This document shows positions 49,681 through 61,830 of a stretch of DNA of 64,000 nucleotides, piece after piece (position 1 is the first letter of the stretch; each line of letters begins with the position of its first letter). The notes beneath the pieces are model-generated. The model searched no databases. It had not been told where the DNA came from and saw only the letters and a list, made by a program, of their open reading frames with translations. The DNA comes from Luscinia megarhynchos. Its lineage: Eukaryota; Chordata; Aves; Passeriformes; Turdidae. Location of the stretch: the NCBI GenBank assembly GCA_034336665.1, contig JAPFBE010000002.1, positions 4,448,146 to 4,512,145 on the forward strand, in the 5' to 3' direction. Both the position numbers and the translations under genes were made by a program.

Positions 49681-50376
49681 AGCATGCAAGTGTCAGTATG
49701 AGGGCATGTCAGCAGAGTGGTGAGCAGAGGGAGGCTGTCTGTGTCACCCTGACTGGGCCACGATGGGAAGAAGTTCTGACACTTGTCTCTCCACCCTTGC
49801 TGAGCTGTGGTTGTCAGATGAACAATACCTGACTAACACATACCTGAGGAATGCTAGAGGTGGTTTTCACAGCAGGGCTCAAACTGCCTTGCCCAGGTCA
49901 CATTTCTGTAACTGGTTTGGGCCTTGGTTTATTAATCAGCTCTCAATGAGCGTAGCACTTAAGCCACAACTTTGTGTGACAAGTACTGGGATGTGAAGCC
50001 TTTGGGATTAGAAGTTCCATACAGCTCCCCCAATTATTTATATGCCTATGTGCCCATTGAAAAAGAAAAGCTTTCTGCTATTTTTTTTTAGAATTGCTGT
50101 CAAGACCATTCCTTCTTCCCTCCCATCCCAGCTCCAAGAGAATTAAGAGCAGAAGCCAATACTCAGATGCTTGTTCAAGTCCCGTCCTGCCACAGCCTGA
50201 AGCAAAGTGCTACGCCCCCACTGACAACTCAGCTTGACTCCTACTAACCTGCTGTGGGCAGGAGCATTCGCTCAGGCTCTTCAGTCCCCCTCTTACCCAA
50301 GCTATGGAAGTGTTTGTTATTCTGCTGGGTCATGCATTCAAATGTCAAAATTGTGACTCATTAAAAGGGCAAGTTT

Positions 50377-50760
50377 GGGCGGGGGGGCACAGGAAGGAAG
50401 AAAAACAGCTTGCAAGAGACTTCCTTTTTATCCACAGCTTGGGAAAAAAATTGACACAACAGAATACACACACCCTGGCTCCATTATCTTTGCTGGCACA
50501 GTGCTGGCTTGGCCTCTGTCCCTTACTACTCAAGGCCAGATCCATCCCAGCGGCGAGCGCGTTTGCTTTAGCGGGTTTACTCGAGAGAGAAATCGGCCCC
50601 CGGAGCCTGAATGGCGGCAGTGTGCAGCGAGCCCTCGGGCACCGGCAGCCCCCGCTGCAGTGCCACGGCACTGGCCCCCGGCCACACCAGGGAGGTCATT
50701 TTCTCCTCGGCAACTAGCAAAGTGGTGGCATCGCTAAAAGAAGTTGAATAAACACATTCA
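50377..50760 (+). promoter_or_regulatory. COA1: Second CpG-rich patch, candidate alternative COA1 promoter
   Basis: A GC-box-like GGGCGGGGGGG (50,377-50,387) is followed by a CpG-enriched stretch (about 50,545-50,700) within 300 bases of the first core COA1 exon. It contains a YY1-like ATGGCGGC at 50,611 that also opens a 46-codon frame (50,611-50,751). The patch is short compared with the island at 6.1 kb. It could be an alternative first exon or promoter, but no good donor is visible within it. Confidence 0.35.
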
Positions 50761-50957
50761 GCCCAGCTGGGTTCCCAGTTTGCTCTGTTCTCACCACTCT
50801 TCCCTCTGGGCGCACGGTAGGGCCCCAGCAAGCCAGAGCTCGATGCCTGTGCACTGCGCCTTCATTCAGGCCTGGTTGGAAAGGGCTTTTAGGAAAGAGG
50901 AGGAGGGGGAAGTAGCCCTTTGGCTTTCTTCTTTTACAACAACTGTCTTCTTTTCAG

Positions 50958-51060
50958 GGAGGAAAAATGCCAGTTTCTCTAAGGAAATTGCAGCAAATGG
51001 CTGTTTTCATGGGACTGTTCAGCGGCGGGGGATGTATCGTGATGTATAATCTTATGCAAA
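50958..51060 (+). CDS. COA1: COA1 first core coding exon
   Basis: Acceptor is a pyrimidine-rich TTCTTTTCAG ending at 50,957; then GGAGGAAAA and the ATG at 50,967. It encodes 31 codons plus one base, including the membrane segment ([20 protein letters not shown]). The donor is GTAAGT at 51,061. The nine bases before the ATG keep an open frame with the putative first exon. Confidence 0.9.
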
Positions 51061-54000
51061 GTAAGTCTTGTTGTTGTTAGCAACCTTATTTCTCCTCTGC
51101 CCCTTTCACTGGCTTTTGTGTAGTGGGGAAAATAACAGCATGCGAGTTGGGAAAGGCAGATGAAGTTGAGGGAAATGTGGCTGAACTTCTGGGTTCTGCC
51201 TCTGTGGGCTCCACTTTTTCATTCCCAGGGCTTTTGCTCTCCCAAGGGCTGCTGTGTGCGTTTCCAGAGGTGCATGTTGCATAAGGGGGAGGCTGTTGTG
51301 GTCAGAAAAGAGTCTGTTTTTTGGGAGTTTCCTGAGGGTGATGGTGAAGTGAAAGCTTCACCTGCAGGTTTCATTTCTTAACTCAGATTTTGTAGCTGGG
51401 CAGTAAAAGAGGACCATCTGTGGGAAGGTGTTGAAGTCTAGCAGTTTTATCTGTAAATCTCTGTGTGGCTGTGGCCCTTAAACACAACACACCTGTGAAG
51501 TGCTAAGAAATCATGAGTTTCTCCTGACTGAAGTACAGATAAGAGCAGTCAGCACTGAGAAGACCAGGACAAAGAGAAAAGCTAGACAGGTGATGTTACT
51601 GTTTATAGACATCTGTAGTTGCTATGTGTCTTTGGCCAAGAATCCACATTATTAGTCCAAGTTATAGATGTTTATTTTTTCTAAAACTGCTTTTAAATAT
51701 TTAGCATCAGAACAGAAATAGGCTTTGCCTCTCTCTCAGGGGGTGCCATAGGCCTCTTGGCCCTATGCCTCTCCCTTGTTGGTGCTATCAAATGCTATTG
51801 CTTTTCACCTACCCTGATAGCAGAGGATGCTGCCAGAAAAAAAGTGTAGCCGAGCCTGTTTCTCAAGCCCTCAGATAAGCTCTGAAACATCCCCTTCATT
51901 TTACACATATTAATAACAAATCAGACAGGGCTGGAAAACAGGCTTTAATTTTAGGCAGCTCATGCCCCCAAGCTCTGGAGTACATGACAGAAATATGATC
52001 CTTACACTTTAAAATATTGAATCTGGCTTTAACAAGGACATTAGCATTTTTTAATTTTCAGCTTCAGCACTGTTATCTAAAAATCTCGTGGGGTAGTCAG
52101 CCTCTATGCTACTCAGCAAGCCCGAGGGCTGGTTCCCCACATGCCTTGGCTGTGCAGTCAAGTGGCACATTGCAGTGGCTACTTCTGGTTCTCTTGCAAT
52201 TTCAGTGGCCACTGAGCAGCTGCCTGATAACTCAGCCAGGCAGCTGAAAAAACACTTTCTGCAGCCAGGTGTGTCCTTCTCTATCCTCTAAACAGACACA
52301 GGAGCCACGCTTAGAGACTTGCTCCTTAGGATCATGGCTAGGGCTATCCCAGTGCCTTCTGCCCAGTGCACAGAACGGGCCCATACATGGACTGGTGGGG
52401 GAAGCAAGTGGCGTCCATAATGGTGGGAGCAGTGGGAGGGGATTCCTTCCCTTGCTTCAGGCTGAAGGGAGGTTTGCATGCACGTGGTCTCTGTGCAGGC
52501 TTGTACAAATACTCAGGTAATCCTATTTCTACTTACTCGCATCACCTCCACACCCTTCTCATGGAAAGCAGTCTGCTCAGCCAACTCCAGCATGCTTTCA
52601 GCTCCTCTACCAAAAGATGTGGGGACAAATGGATTACTTGGGCATTTAATGTCTAATGCATGAGGTGCTAACAAAGAACAGCTGAGAAGGAGCACCAGGA
52701 AATTCGAATCCATTTCTCCTCTAACCTGCAGAATGAGCACAACATACTTTTCACATGGTCTGGGTGGCTGTTTGCCATGATTTATAGGTACCGAAGGGCA
52801 GGCATGCTGCAACCCCTTTGGCTGTAGCTCTTTAGGATGTGCCAGGGGGACACAGGAGGACCAACACAAGTGGCAGCCTAGCAAAGCTGTTTCTATGCCA
52901 ACTGGATGCTGCCTGCTCACAGGGGATGCCTCTAATTAGGGAGAGGGGGCAACATCCTTCTGCCTCATGTTCCAAGATTAATACTGACAGGCAAGAGACC
53001 AAGAAAAAACTTTACACCTGTTTTAAACCCTATGAAAGGTGAGGGCATAGTTGCCAGAGTAGGATTTAGCAGCTACACACTCTTAGCTTAACTCTACCCA
53101 TCTTAATGTCAGAAGAGTGAAGTTACACTGATCTAGAAACCCCAGCAAGACAGCCTTAAAACTGTTAATAAGCAAATCTCTGTCTCCATAAGGAGGGTCA
53201 AGAAGTCTCCAGCTCCTCAGCTGTGCCCTGTCCATTGGCGACCACAGTATAGCGTTTCGCAGCCATAGAGACCAAACAGGTGTTGATAAATACCAGTTTG
53301 CCACAACTGTCCTCCATGTGCCAGCACTGCAGCATCCATCTACAGTGCTGTTGTGGCTGCTTGACCAGTAACTCGAGTGGTGCTTCTTAGTGCCTCCCTT
53401 CTAAGGCATCTGTCAGCAAAGTTGTAGCTTCATGGCTGCCACTTGGAAAGCTGTACCAAGACCACAGCTAGAGTTCCACTGCAGCAGCTGTTCCCCTCTC
53501 AATGTCTGCAAGATATACTCCATTCTTATTTTATGTACCTCCAATAGAAAAAAAATAAAAAATTAATTTTAATCACAACTTTTAAGATACTCATCCTGGT
53601 ACCTTTCTTTTCCTTCCTTTTAGATAACCTACAAATGCATGAAAAGTGGGGAGACACATCTGTAAGCTGAGCTGTATATCAGAATGGAGCAGGCTATGTT
53701 CAGAGGCCTCTTCACTTAAATGAGCTGAATAACATTTGCTTCTCTCATGTAAGGGTGTGTTTCCTCCTGTAGCCAATTTTCTCCTAGTTAATAGTTTTGG
53801 ACTGTATTTCAGGGAGGGCATGGTAGTCTGGAGAAAATGTATTTTTGGTTTTTTTTAAGCTCATGTTTTGATTTTAAGTGAACTGTCTCTTCACTATCCT
53901 GTTTCTCTCACCTAGAGAGTTTTGCCAGGACCCAGTACTACCAGCAAGCTTTGGAGCAGCTGAACAGCAATGCTGATGCCCTGGAAGCCCTGGGTGCCCC

Positions 54001-57000
54001 CCCTCTTAGGGTTCACAACATCCGCCTGACAGATGGGAGCAATCGAGTGGACACAGAGCGAGCGCGGGTAACGCTGGGCAGGCGGTGTCACAGGGCGGCT
54101 TCCCGAGATGGCAGGTGACAAGAGATCAGCCAGGGGATTTTCAGCGGGTCATGAGTCACCCGGGGGCACTAGAAAGAAGTAGATTGGAATGCCAGTTGAG
54201 CTGGAAGAGAAATGGATTTCCAGAGCATAAACCTACTAGGCTAGAGACAGCAAGAGCAACATCTCCATGTTGTGCTATATGGGCCCATCACAGAATGCCA
54301 AGACACCTCTCAAGACAGTCAGTCCCCCCATCACACTGTAAGCCACAAAATCATTTTCAGAGACATATCAGATCCAGCTTTAAAATAGCACCTGCCTTCC
54401 TTTACCCCCCAGATATGTCCCAGGCTAGTTTTTAGATCTTTATTGAGAGCAGTTTTACAGCCTCTTATGGGCTATGCTGTGGTATAGCATAAATGGTGTG
54501 GTTTTTAAGAGCAGCTGTAAGTTTGTGTCATTTTGAGAATGTCTTCCCAGCCTGAGACTGAGCATGAGGGTTACTCAGTGACTGCAGAATGCTGTGCTGG
54601 GTGCTAAAGTATTGCACAAGGCTGCCTTGTATCAGCTGAGGACTGGGCCCAGGCAAGCCTTGCAAACACAAGTCCACTTCCACTTGGCATTGATGTCTCA
54701 GGAGTACTTTCCATCGGTGTTTTTAACCCTTAATCCAGGACTGGCTGCCCTTCCCTTGTTTTGCTAGTAACACTGAGTGCCCCTAGCAACCTCTCGAGGT
54801 CCTTCACTACGGTAGCTCATCACATTGGAATAATTTTGTTTTACTGGTGAGTAGTTATGAATGCCAGGGACCAAGCAAGGGCATTAAGGAATGGGCCAGG
54901 TGGTACAATGGAGAAGTGTGGCTATCAGGGTAAGATAAAGTCCTCAACCTTTAACCACGTCACATAAAATTACTTTCCATTTAACTTCAGCCAGGCTGCA
55001 CTTACCTGATACCCTGGATCAAAACATTTCTTGTGTTTTATAGATTCCACCAGGGAACATGTCTAAGGAAAAGAATAGTGCAAAACCCCACACAATCTCA
55101 TATATTGACTGAAAAGAAGACTGCCTTTCCCACGGGTGTTTTCCTATGTCACTGTTTAAGAATGCTGGTTGCTTGGGTGACTCAGGATGGAGTCAAAACC
55201 CTGCCTTCTACTGACCTCACCCAAGACACAAATCACCAACTTTCTTCCCTAATTTTTCATGCTCCTAGATATTCATGTTCTCATGGAATAAACTGGTTAG
55301 TCATCATTATACCACAGGTCGATTTAGTGACTTCACAACATTCCCAGCTCCTGGGTCTGTTGGCGAACACTTGGCATTTTCTCTGTGATTGCATCACCAC
55401 CAGCAAATGCTACACCTGAAACACATCTTTTATTCAGACATTAGATGCAGTGTAATTGGCCATGGTTGCTTCAGCTCCAACTTTGTTAAACAGATAAGTA
55501 ATAAGATTTGTGACACTGAAGAAAAAGACTCACTGAACATCTCATTACCTCAGTGTGTATTAAGGGACTGATATGCAGAGGATCTCAACCTACAGGCCTG
55601 AAATGCTTATGGGGAGCTCTGGCAGTTCAGGTCAACTCTGGATGACCATGCATTCTGGTAAGGAAAGGTGTTTGCTCATAAATATTTCAGGGAGCCAGTG
55701 GTTTTCCCTGGGGGTTGCAGCTGTAACACAGAACATTCTTTTGGCAGAGAGAGATTAATGCATGGCAGAGCAGACATACTTGTGTAGCCACACGTGTTAG
55801 CTGTTAGGATAGCTTAAGCCAACTCTGAAATACAGTTAAAAAAAAAAAAAAGAAAAAAGATAGTGTTAAAAAGGTGTGAGCTCTTTAACTAGAAGGAGTA
55901 AATGTCTGTTTCATAATATGTTTTGCTGAATCTTTAATGTGCTTTTACATTTGCAGATAAAGTTACCAGTCTCTGGAACAAAATCGGCAGGCTACCTTTG
56001 CATTAACTCAGAGATGGACCACTCCCGTCAGTGGTGCGTACTGGGGGAGGTATCAGGAGAAATGGGAAAGAAGTGATAGGATAAAAGACTAGAGCAGGAT
56101 ATTTGCTGAGGGCATGCACACAAATCGAGCAGAAACTCTTGTCTGAAGGTCTTGTGAAAGTTCCTTATTTTCATATAGGACAAAAATGCTAGTTAGTTGA
56201 GAAATATTTTGAATCCATTCCTCTGAATAGAACAACAACATGAACCATTGCTTTGTGTTATGTGTGTTCTGCAGACTGTAGCTCAGTACATATACAAATG
56301 CTGTGAGCCAAGGTGTTCTCCCCTCCCACCCTGCCTCCCCACAGAGGTGCAGAGGCTGTTGAACAGCAGTCCTAACTCTAGCCTGGTATAGTGGATTGCA
56401 GTAAGCGAATCACACATTATATTGCAGCTGTGCAAGGTGAGCTAAAAATACAGGATCTCTTTTTTTTGAGCTAACCAAGAAGTGTGGTCCTTATGGCTAA
56501 AAATAAGTGCTAGAACAGATTCATTATAGTAGAAGGATACTCTGATATCATAAGTGACTTTACATTTTTCTAGTACTGGAACCTGAAAACCTCCTTTGTC
56601 AGTAGTAAACTGGTTTCTGGAACTGAGCAATGAATTACTACATGAATTTAAAAGTTTTACTAGATGCAAACCTCTTGTTAAGTACTTCTGTTAGCTCTGT
56701 TTCGAAACCAAAAGCTACAAAACTTTTACTCAGCTGCCACTAGCCATATGGTGATGTTTTCCATTCATAATTAGATGAACATGACTTACTGGATTTCTCT
56801 TCTGAGTAAGTTTGGCAAGGAAGGTGTAAAAGGATGTGAGAAACACTAGGCTGGGACTTGAGAAACTCAGTACTGGACCTGGCCTCCTCCCTAATGACCA
56901 GGGATAACCCCAGAAGTTCCCAGCACCATTTCTTACACACCTCACTTCCCTGGTCCCTGAGCTCTGATCTCCTCACTCCTCCTTAGCCCCTTCTCACAGA

Positions 57001-58588
57001 CAGTTCCCTGTTTTTCTTCATTCACAGTTACTGTGAAGATAACTGAAGATTGCAAAATATTAAACTACAGCAGTGCATACATACCTCTTGGAGTTTTGTT
57101 TTAAAGTGAGCTCTTAGCAAATTTCTGCAAACCTAAGAAAAAAAAACCGCATCTTCTTGTAAAAGGATTTGTGGCAGATAAGTCTGTCAGATTCCACCAA
57201 ATCCACCCACTTGCAGGGTCCTGTGTACAGCTTCACACGGGGCTGAGAAAGGATTTGGTGCCCTTGTCTCCCCCTGAGGAACTAACAGTAAAATGGCTGG
57301 AAGTAAGGTGCAGGTAAGCAGGGCATCCTGGTGGGATGCTGCAGAGTGTGTTTGTGCTTTTCCAGGGGAGACCAGGGCACCTCTCACACCGGTACAGACA
57401 GAGCTAAATGACACCAGGAGTTGAGTGCAAGAGTAGCTGAGGCACCGAAGCCACTGAAATGCATCTGACTCTGAGTGTGCAGACTCTCTGTAGTGGTTTA
57501 TTTATTTTATAAAAGAGAAGACAATAGAAAAAGAAAATTTGGAGTCTCTGAGTTCGATTTGTCCAGGAAGAAGTGGCATTCACCCAGAGGCAGGCAGTAC
57601 ATGGGTGGGGGAGGGTGCCCAGAGGGAAGGGCAGCCAAATCACTTCAAAATCACTCGTACCCCGAAGTGACCAGAAGGGCTGAGCCCCCAGGCCACTCTG
57701 CAGGGAATGAGCCGGACACTTCCAAGCCCGGTTGCTTGGCCTGGGTTGGGGGTGGGAGCAAAGGGCTGCTGAGCAGAGCCCTCCTGCAGACCTATTGCAC
57801 AGAGGGGCAGCAGCCTAATTACCTAATTGTATGTACTCAGCATTGACTCCAGCAAAAGCAGAGCTGGGCCAGTGCCAGGAGCTTTTGAAAAAAAATCCAA
57901 TTTTAGTACTCCCAAAATAATAGTCCTTTCCAGCTGGAAAAGCAGCATGAGCAGTTTCTCAGAAGTGGGTTTGGAGCAGAGCTTAGAGGAAGGAAAAGAC
58001 TCCCCCTCAGTCTCCAACAAATGCAATTTTCCTTCTTTGAGTAACCACTGTCGTAGCCCTGTCAGGTTTTCAGCAGTCATGTTGAGCTATCACACAGTGT
58101 TCAAACTCTTCCAAGCCAGAATAATTCCTTAGCAACACTGTTTGGCTCCAAGGCTGGAGAGGAGTGGAGCAAGGAATGTACCCACAGGATGGAGAGGAAA
58201 AAAGGCACAGGGTCGGGGGAGGAATGTCCTAAGAAGAGCTGGCAGGTTTTTATTTGAATTGCAACAAATAGGAACATGCATACCAGACCTTTAAATCTGG
58301 GCTGTGCTACAATATTAATGAAAACAGCTTTCAGAAGCTGGCACTCACAAACCAAATTTTAAAACACTTGAGAGAATTTTAAAAAGCAATGTGTGGAATG
58401 ATTTGTTTTTCTGTGCCAGCTGTTTCTACACTGACTTTACCATGTTAAAAGTGATTGCTACAAGTTAAAAATCTTCTTTGGTTTGTGTCAGCTGGTGCCT
58501 TCAGGATGTCACCTTGAAACTGCGGGATGGTCAGAATATTTCTGTTTACCACTCTCCGGTGGAAAGCGCTGGTGTGCAGGAAGGCTAA
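50967..58588 (+). CDS. COA1: Cytochrome c oxidase assembly factor 1 homologue (COA1/MITRAC15), four core coding exons
   Basis: Spliced product of 139 residues from exons 50,967-51,060, 53,916-54,067, 55,957-56,033 and 58,492-58,588 (94, 152, 77 and 97 coding bases, 420 in total including TAA). COA1 is a small inner-mitochondrial-membrane protein that helps early COX1 (complex IV) and complex I assembly and mitochondrial translation. Sequence support: one hydrophobic segment near the N-terminus (about residues 11-30), then [17 protein letters not shown] (human QKFHSRALYYKLAVEQL), ALEALGAPP (human AQEALGPP), a [13 protein letters not shown] block (human LKIPVSGSKSEGLL), and [14 protein letters not shown] (human WHLDEVFLELKDGQ). 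Human COA1 has 146 residues. All introns have GT-AG ends and the phases agree. The frame is uninterrupted, so the gene appears functional. The C-terminal tail diverges from the human one. Start chosen at the Met aligned with human MPLGAR; an upstream in-frame start is possible. Confidence 0.93.
51061..53915 (+). other. COA1: COA1 intron (2.9 kb)
   Basis: Intron bounded by GTAAGT and CTCACCTAG. I recognise no exon or transposon inside it; the open frames on both strands are short and featureless. Confidence 0.8.
53916..54067 (+). CDS. COA1: COA1 second core coding exon
   Basis: 152 bases completing Lys then 50 codons, ending in CGG before GTAACG. It carries the most conserved helical part, [11 protein letters not shown] and ALEALGAPP, followed by a strand-like [19 protein letters not shown]. 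Reading on past the donor would add 18 non-homologous residues before a stop, so splicing here is required. Confidence 0.93.
54068..55956 (+). other. COA1: COA1 intron (1.9 kb)
   Basis: GTAACG to TTTGCAG. It contains an A run at 55,838-55,851; nothing else is recognised. Confidence 0.8.
55957..56033 (+). CDS. COA1: COA1 third core coding exon
   Basis: 77 bases: 25 codons plus two bases. It encodes [20 protein letters not shown] and ends in SRQ plus TG before the donor GTGCGT. The split codon is completed by C of the next exon to give Cys, then Trp aligned with the conserved human Trp. Confidence 0.9.
56034..58491 (+). other. COA1: COA1 last intron (2.5 kb)
   Basis: GTGCGT to TTGTGTCAG. It includes a moderately G+C-rich stretch around 57,590-57,790. 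I see no exon or recognisable transposon inside. Confidence 0.8.
58492..58588 (+). CDS. COA1: COA1 last coding exon
   Basis: One base completing the split codon and then 32 codons including TAA (58,586-58,588). It encodes [19 protein letters not shown] and a divergent tail ending in GVQEG. This corresponds to the final strand of human COA1. Confidence 0.9.
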
Positions 58589-58915
58589 AAATCAGGGACA
58601 GCTGCACCTCCGCCTCCCATTGAGCCAAGGAGCCATTAATCGATTGCATCCTGCTGTGTCCGTGAATGTACACAGTTGTCACAAGTGACAGTTTCACTTA
58701 AGTGGGTGCTCTCAAGACAATTCTTTTCTCCAAGATTGACCTCATCATTGTTGTAATTGTAATTTTTTTCTTTTGCTGGTTTATTAATGGGTTTAACAGA
58801 AGCCTGGAATAAATATCTTGCAAAAGAGTTGGTGTTGCAGAGAAGTCATGTGTTATGCCCTCTGTGTGCTGGTATTATGAATTTGAAATAAATAAACAAA
58901 CTGCCAGGGAACTGG
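58589..58915 (+). terminator. COA1: COA1 3' UTR with poly(A) signals
   Basis: AATAAA at 58,808-58,813 and an overlapping double signal AATAAATAAA at 58,887-58,896, about 220 and 300 bases after the stop codon. Either would give a compact 3' UTR. The end of the feature is set about 20 bases after the second signal and is an estimate. Confidence 0.65.
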
Positions 58916-61414
58916 GCTTTGTTTTACAGTGGAAGACCAAAGTTAGGACAAGTCAGCTTCTCAAAGCTTTGAGCAGCCTTCCTGCCTCAGTTTCCCCCCA
59001 TTTCTCAACAAGGCTTTGCCTAAATCAGGAAAGACAGAGCAGCAAAGGTGAAGCTCAGCAGCAACACCCTCGACTCCACTTACCAGGTAGATTTGCACCC
59101 TCACAGTTATCATTACAAAGCTGATGAGATAGCTGAGACCACTCAACTTAGGAATTCCAGGAAGAGACTTGCTGTTCATGCTGAAGGTTACTCAGAAGAA
59201 GCTGCTGCATCACACCAGCACTGCCCAACGAGTTCTGGAGGGGACGTTTAGGGAGAAAAACACTCAGGAGGGTATGGAACAGGTGAAGGCACTGCCATGG
59301 CTTCCTTTGCCTGCCACAAGAGATTTTGACTGTGCCATCAGGTGGAGAATTGCCCATCACCAAGCAAGTTGAGGAATAAGCAAAACACCCTAAACTAACA
59401 AACAAACCCCCCAAATCCAAACGATTTACTCCCACCCCAAACTGCCCATGTGAACAATTGCAAAGCTTAAGGCACTGTCCAAGGCACAACAAAAATACAA
59501 GTAACTGTCCTGTCTGTAGCAGGAAGACCACAGGAACCCTTTAGAACATCCAGATAAGAGAGTGTTTTGAATTCACTGTAAGAGAGGTGTTTAATCAGGC
59601 TGCAGCTAGGGATAGCCCAGAGCTTATACCACTGCATTCCCTGTCCCTCACCCCCCCATCTCCTTCCAAATTTGAGTCCAAGAAATCCACCATAAGTATT
59701 AGGCAGAGAAGGGAGAGCTAGAGCAAAGAATTTTAAGAGAACAGTGAGCATTTTCTTGTTCAACAATGACCCAGCAAACAGGGCAAAGTGGCTTTTGAAC
59801 AAACCTGAAAAGCAAATGCCTAATTAGAAAGGAGATGCTCAAGGGCCACAGCAAAGGCATCTTGGATAAACAATTTTAAAATGAAACAATACATGTGTGC
59901 TTGCTTTACTTTGAACTTCACAAAGAGCTGTCAGAGTGAACAGCACTTGTGAGACCTGATCCAGCCCACATGAAAGCCCAGCTCACCAGGGAGAGGATTA
60001 GAATTATTAAAAAAGACAGCATTTCCCAGCTTTAAGATTGAAATTGCTGCTTACTAGTTTCACAAAACAAAATACAAACCAAATCGAATTTCATGTGATG
60101 AGAAAACATTAGCTTTGCACTACGACTAGCAAGAGCAACATCTCAGGGATATGGAGGTCTGCTGGCCACCTGGTGCCTCATAACTGGATCAGCTCTGGCT
60201 TTTGGTCACTGAAGAAGTTTGGTGGGAAATCAAACAGCTGACAAGAAAAAACCAAATCAACCACTTCCCATCCATCAATTACCACTTCCTTGGCTGTAGC
60301 TTCGATTTGTTGCTAATCTGCAAAGGTACATGGCTGTGGAGAGGAACCCCAACCTGTTCAGTCCCTCCCTGTGCCTGTACTCGGAGAATCTGGTGCACAT
60401 TGCTGTTCATCTGCCTGTTGTCACCTCTGTGTGCTCAGTAAGCTGGGACCTGCAGTGGCTGCAGAGTGCTCAAGCGTCCAAGAAATCGGGCCACAGCCAC
60501 CCCAGCCTAGAGCACAGCACTTGCTCACCAACTCCCTGTCCCTTGAGCTGGCACAGACAATGTCCCCATGCTGGCTTCACAAGCTGCTACACCACAACAC
60601 CCCTGCCTGGCCTGGCTCCAGCCCTGGCTTTTCCAGGCCTGGAAGAGTTATCCCCACACAAACCTTACAAGTAACACTGGAGATTTTATTAGCCTTCTTG
60701 GGGGAAGCAGAGCTTGTAAAGAGGCTCCATCTCTCATTTTCTCCCCTGAGCACCCCATTGGCTCCCCAGAGCTGTGAGAATGGGCAGTATCATCATATCA
60801 TACCATTGTTTCTCTTAATCAAATCTTAAAACCCAGAGAAGGAAGAAAGCAACGGGTGATGCTGGAAGCCAGCAAATCAATGGAAGGGCACAAGAGTAAA
60901 ATCAATTAATTCCATGCTTTTGTTCTACTAGCTAATAGCCAGCAAGCACAGAATTTCTCGCTTCATGATTTTGAAGAACCTCACAAGTCACTTCCTCTCC
61001 ATGTTTGAGCTCTTTTAGGATATGCATATTCAAAAGGAGAAAAAAGCATTAGCCTGGTGTGTTCAGTGTCAAGCAGCTTTGGCCATGTGGCTCCCATTAA
61101 ATTTATCACAGCCCAAGGTGGCTTCTTTCACAGAGGACACAGGTGCAGCAGTCAAGGGAGCTGGAAGATGCCAGGAAAACAAAGAGAGCAAAGGTCTCAG
61201 AACCACCAGCTGCTGCTGAAAGCTTCAAAAGGGCACCTGGGTACCCCTCTTGCAATTTTTTCTTCTTAGGAACACTGGGGCAAGATTAGGTTCTCTTTAA
61301 CTTCATCATGTTAGTGAAACACTGGTGGGTTTTTTTTTGGTTTTGTTTTTTTTTGTTTGTTTATTTGTTGGTTTTTTTTAGAAAATCTTTGTCTTTTGAG
61401 AAAATACCCTGGAT
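58916..61414. other. Intergenic sequence after COA1: no recognised features
   Basis: Unique-looking sequence with a short T/GTTT simple repeat at 61,329-61,380. The 114-152 codon overlapping + frames at 60,330-60,829 have no recognisable domain and are probably chance in a locally G+C-richer stretch. Confidence 0.5.
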
Positions 61415-61830
61415 CCCACAAAACACTTAAGTTTGGGAGGAACCCTGGGCGATCATCTAGTCCAACTGCTTCACTCTGACCAGAGTCAGCTTTAACAGAG
61501 TGTCTGAAAGACATCCAGTCAGATTTTAAAGATCATCAAGGGTGGAGACCCCACAAGCTCTAGACAAGCTGTACCAGTGTTCAACCATTCTCACAGTAAA
61601 AAAAGCTTTTTCTTATGTTTAAACAGAATTTTGTGTGTTTGAGGGTTTGCTGACCGTCCCTTGTTGTGATACTAGACACTGCCAAGATTGATCTGTCTCC
61701 ATTCTCTTTACTCTGCCCCAATACTGATCTCTGCCGTAGTCTTCTCCAATTCCAGGTCTCTCAGCTTCATTAACAGGTGCTACAATCCTTTAACCATCTT
61801 AATCATGTTCAGTATGCTAGAAAATTTCTT
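61415..61830 (-). mobile_element. CR1 LINE fragment, minus strand
   Basis: The + strand reads 'gaaccctgggcgatcatctagtccaactgc', 'gacatccagtcagattttaaagatcatcaagggtggagaccccacaa', 'gttcaaccattctcacagtaaaaaaagc', and later 'ctccaattccaggtctctcagc'. This is the complemented CR1 3' UTR and ORF2 end. The octamer tail is degraded. Confidence 0.85.

Noticed and set aside
54068..54121. Read-through of the second core COA1 exon to a nearby stop
   Set aside because: The added residues have no COA1 similarity, and a consensus donor plus the matching next exon explain the gene.
60330..60829. Overlapping + frames of 114 and 152 codons after COA1
   Set aside because: Two frames open over the same bases with no recognisable domain; a locally G+C-richer stretch explains it.
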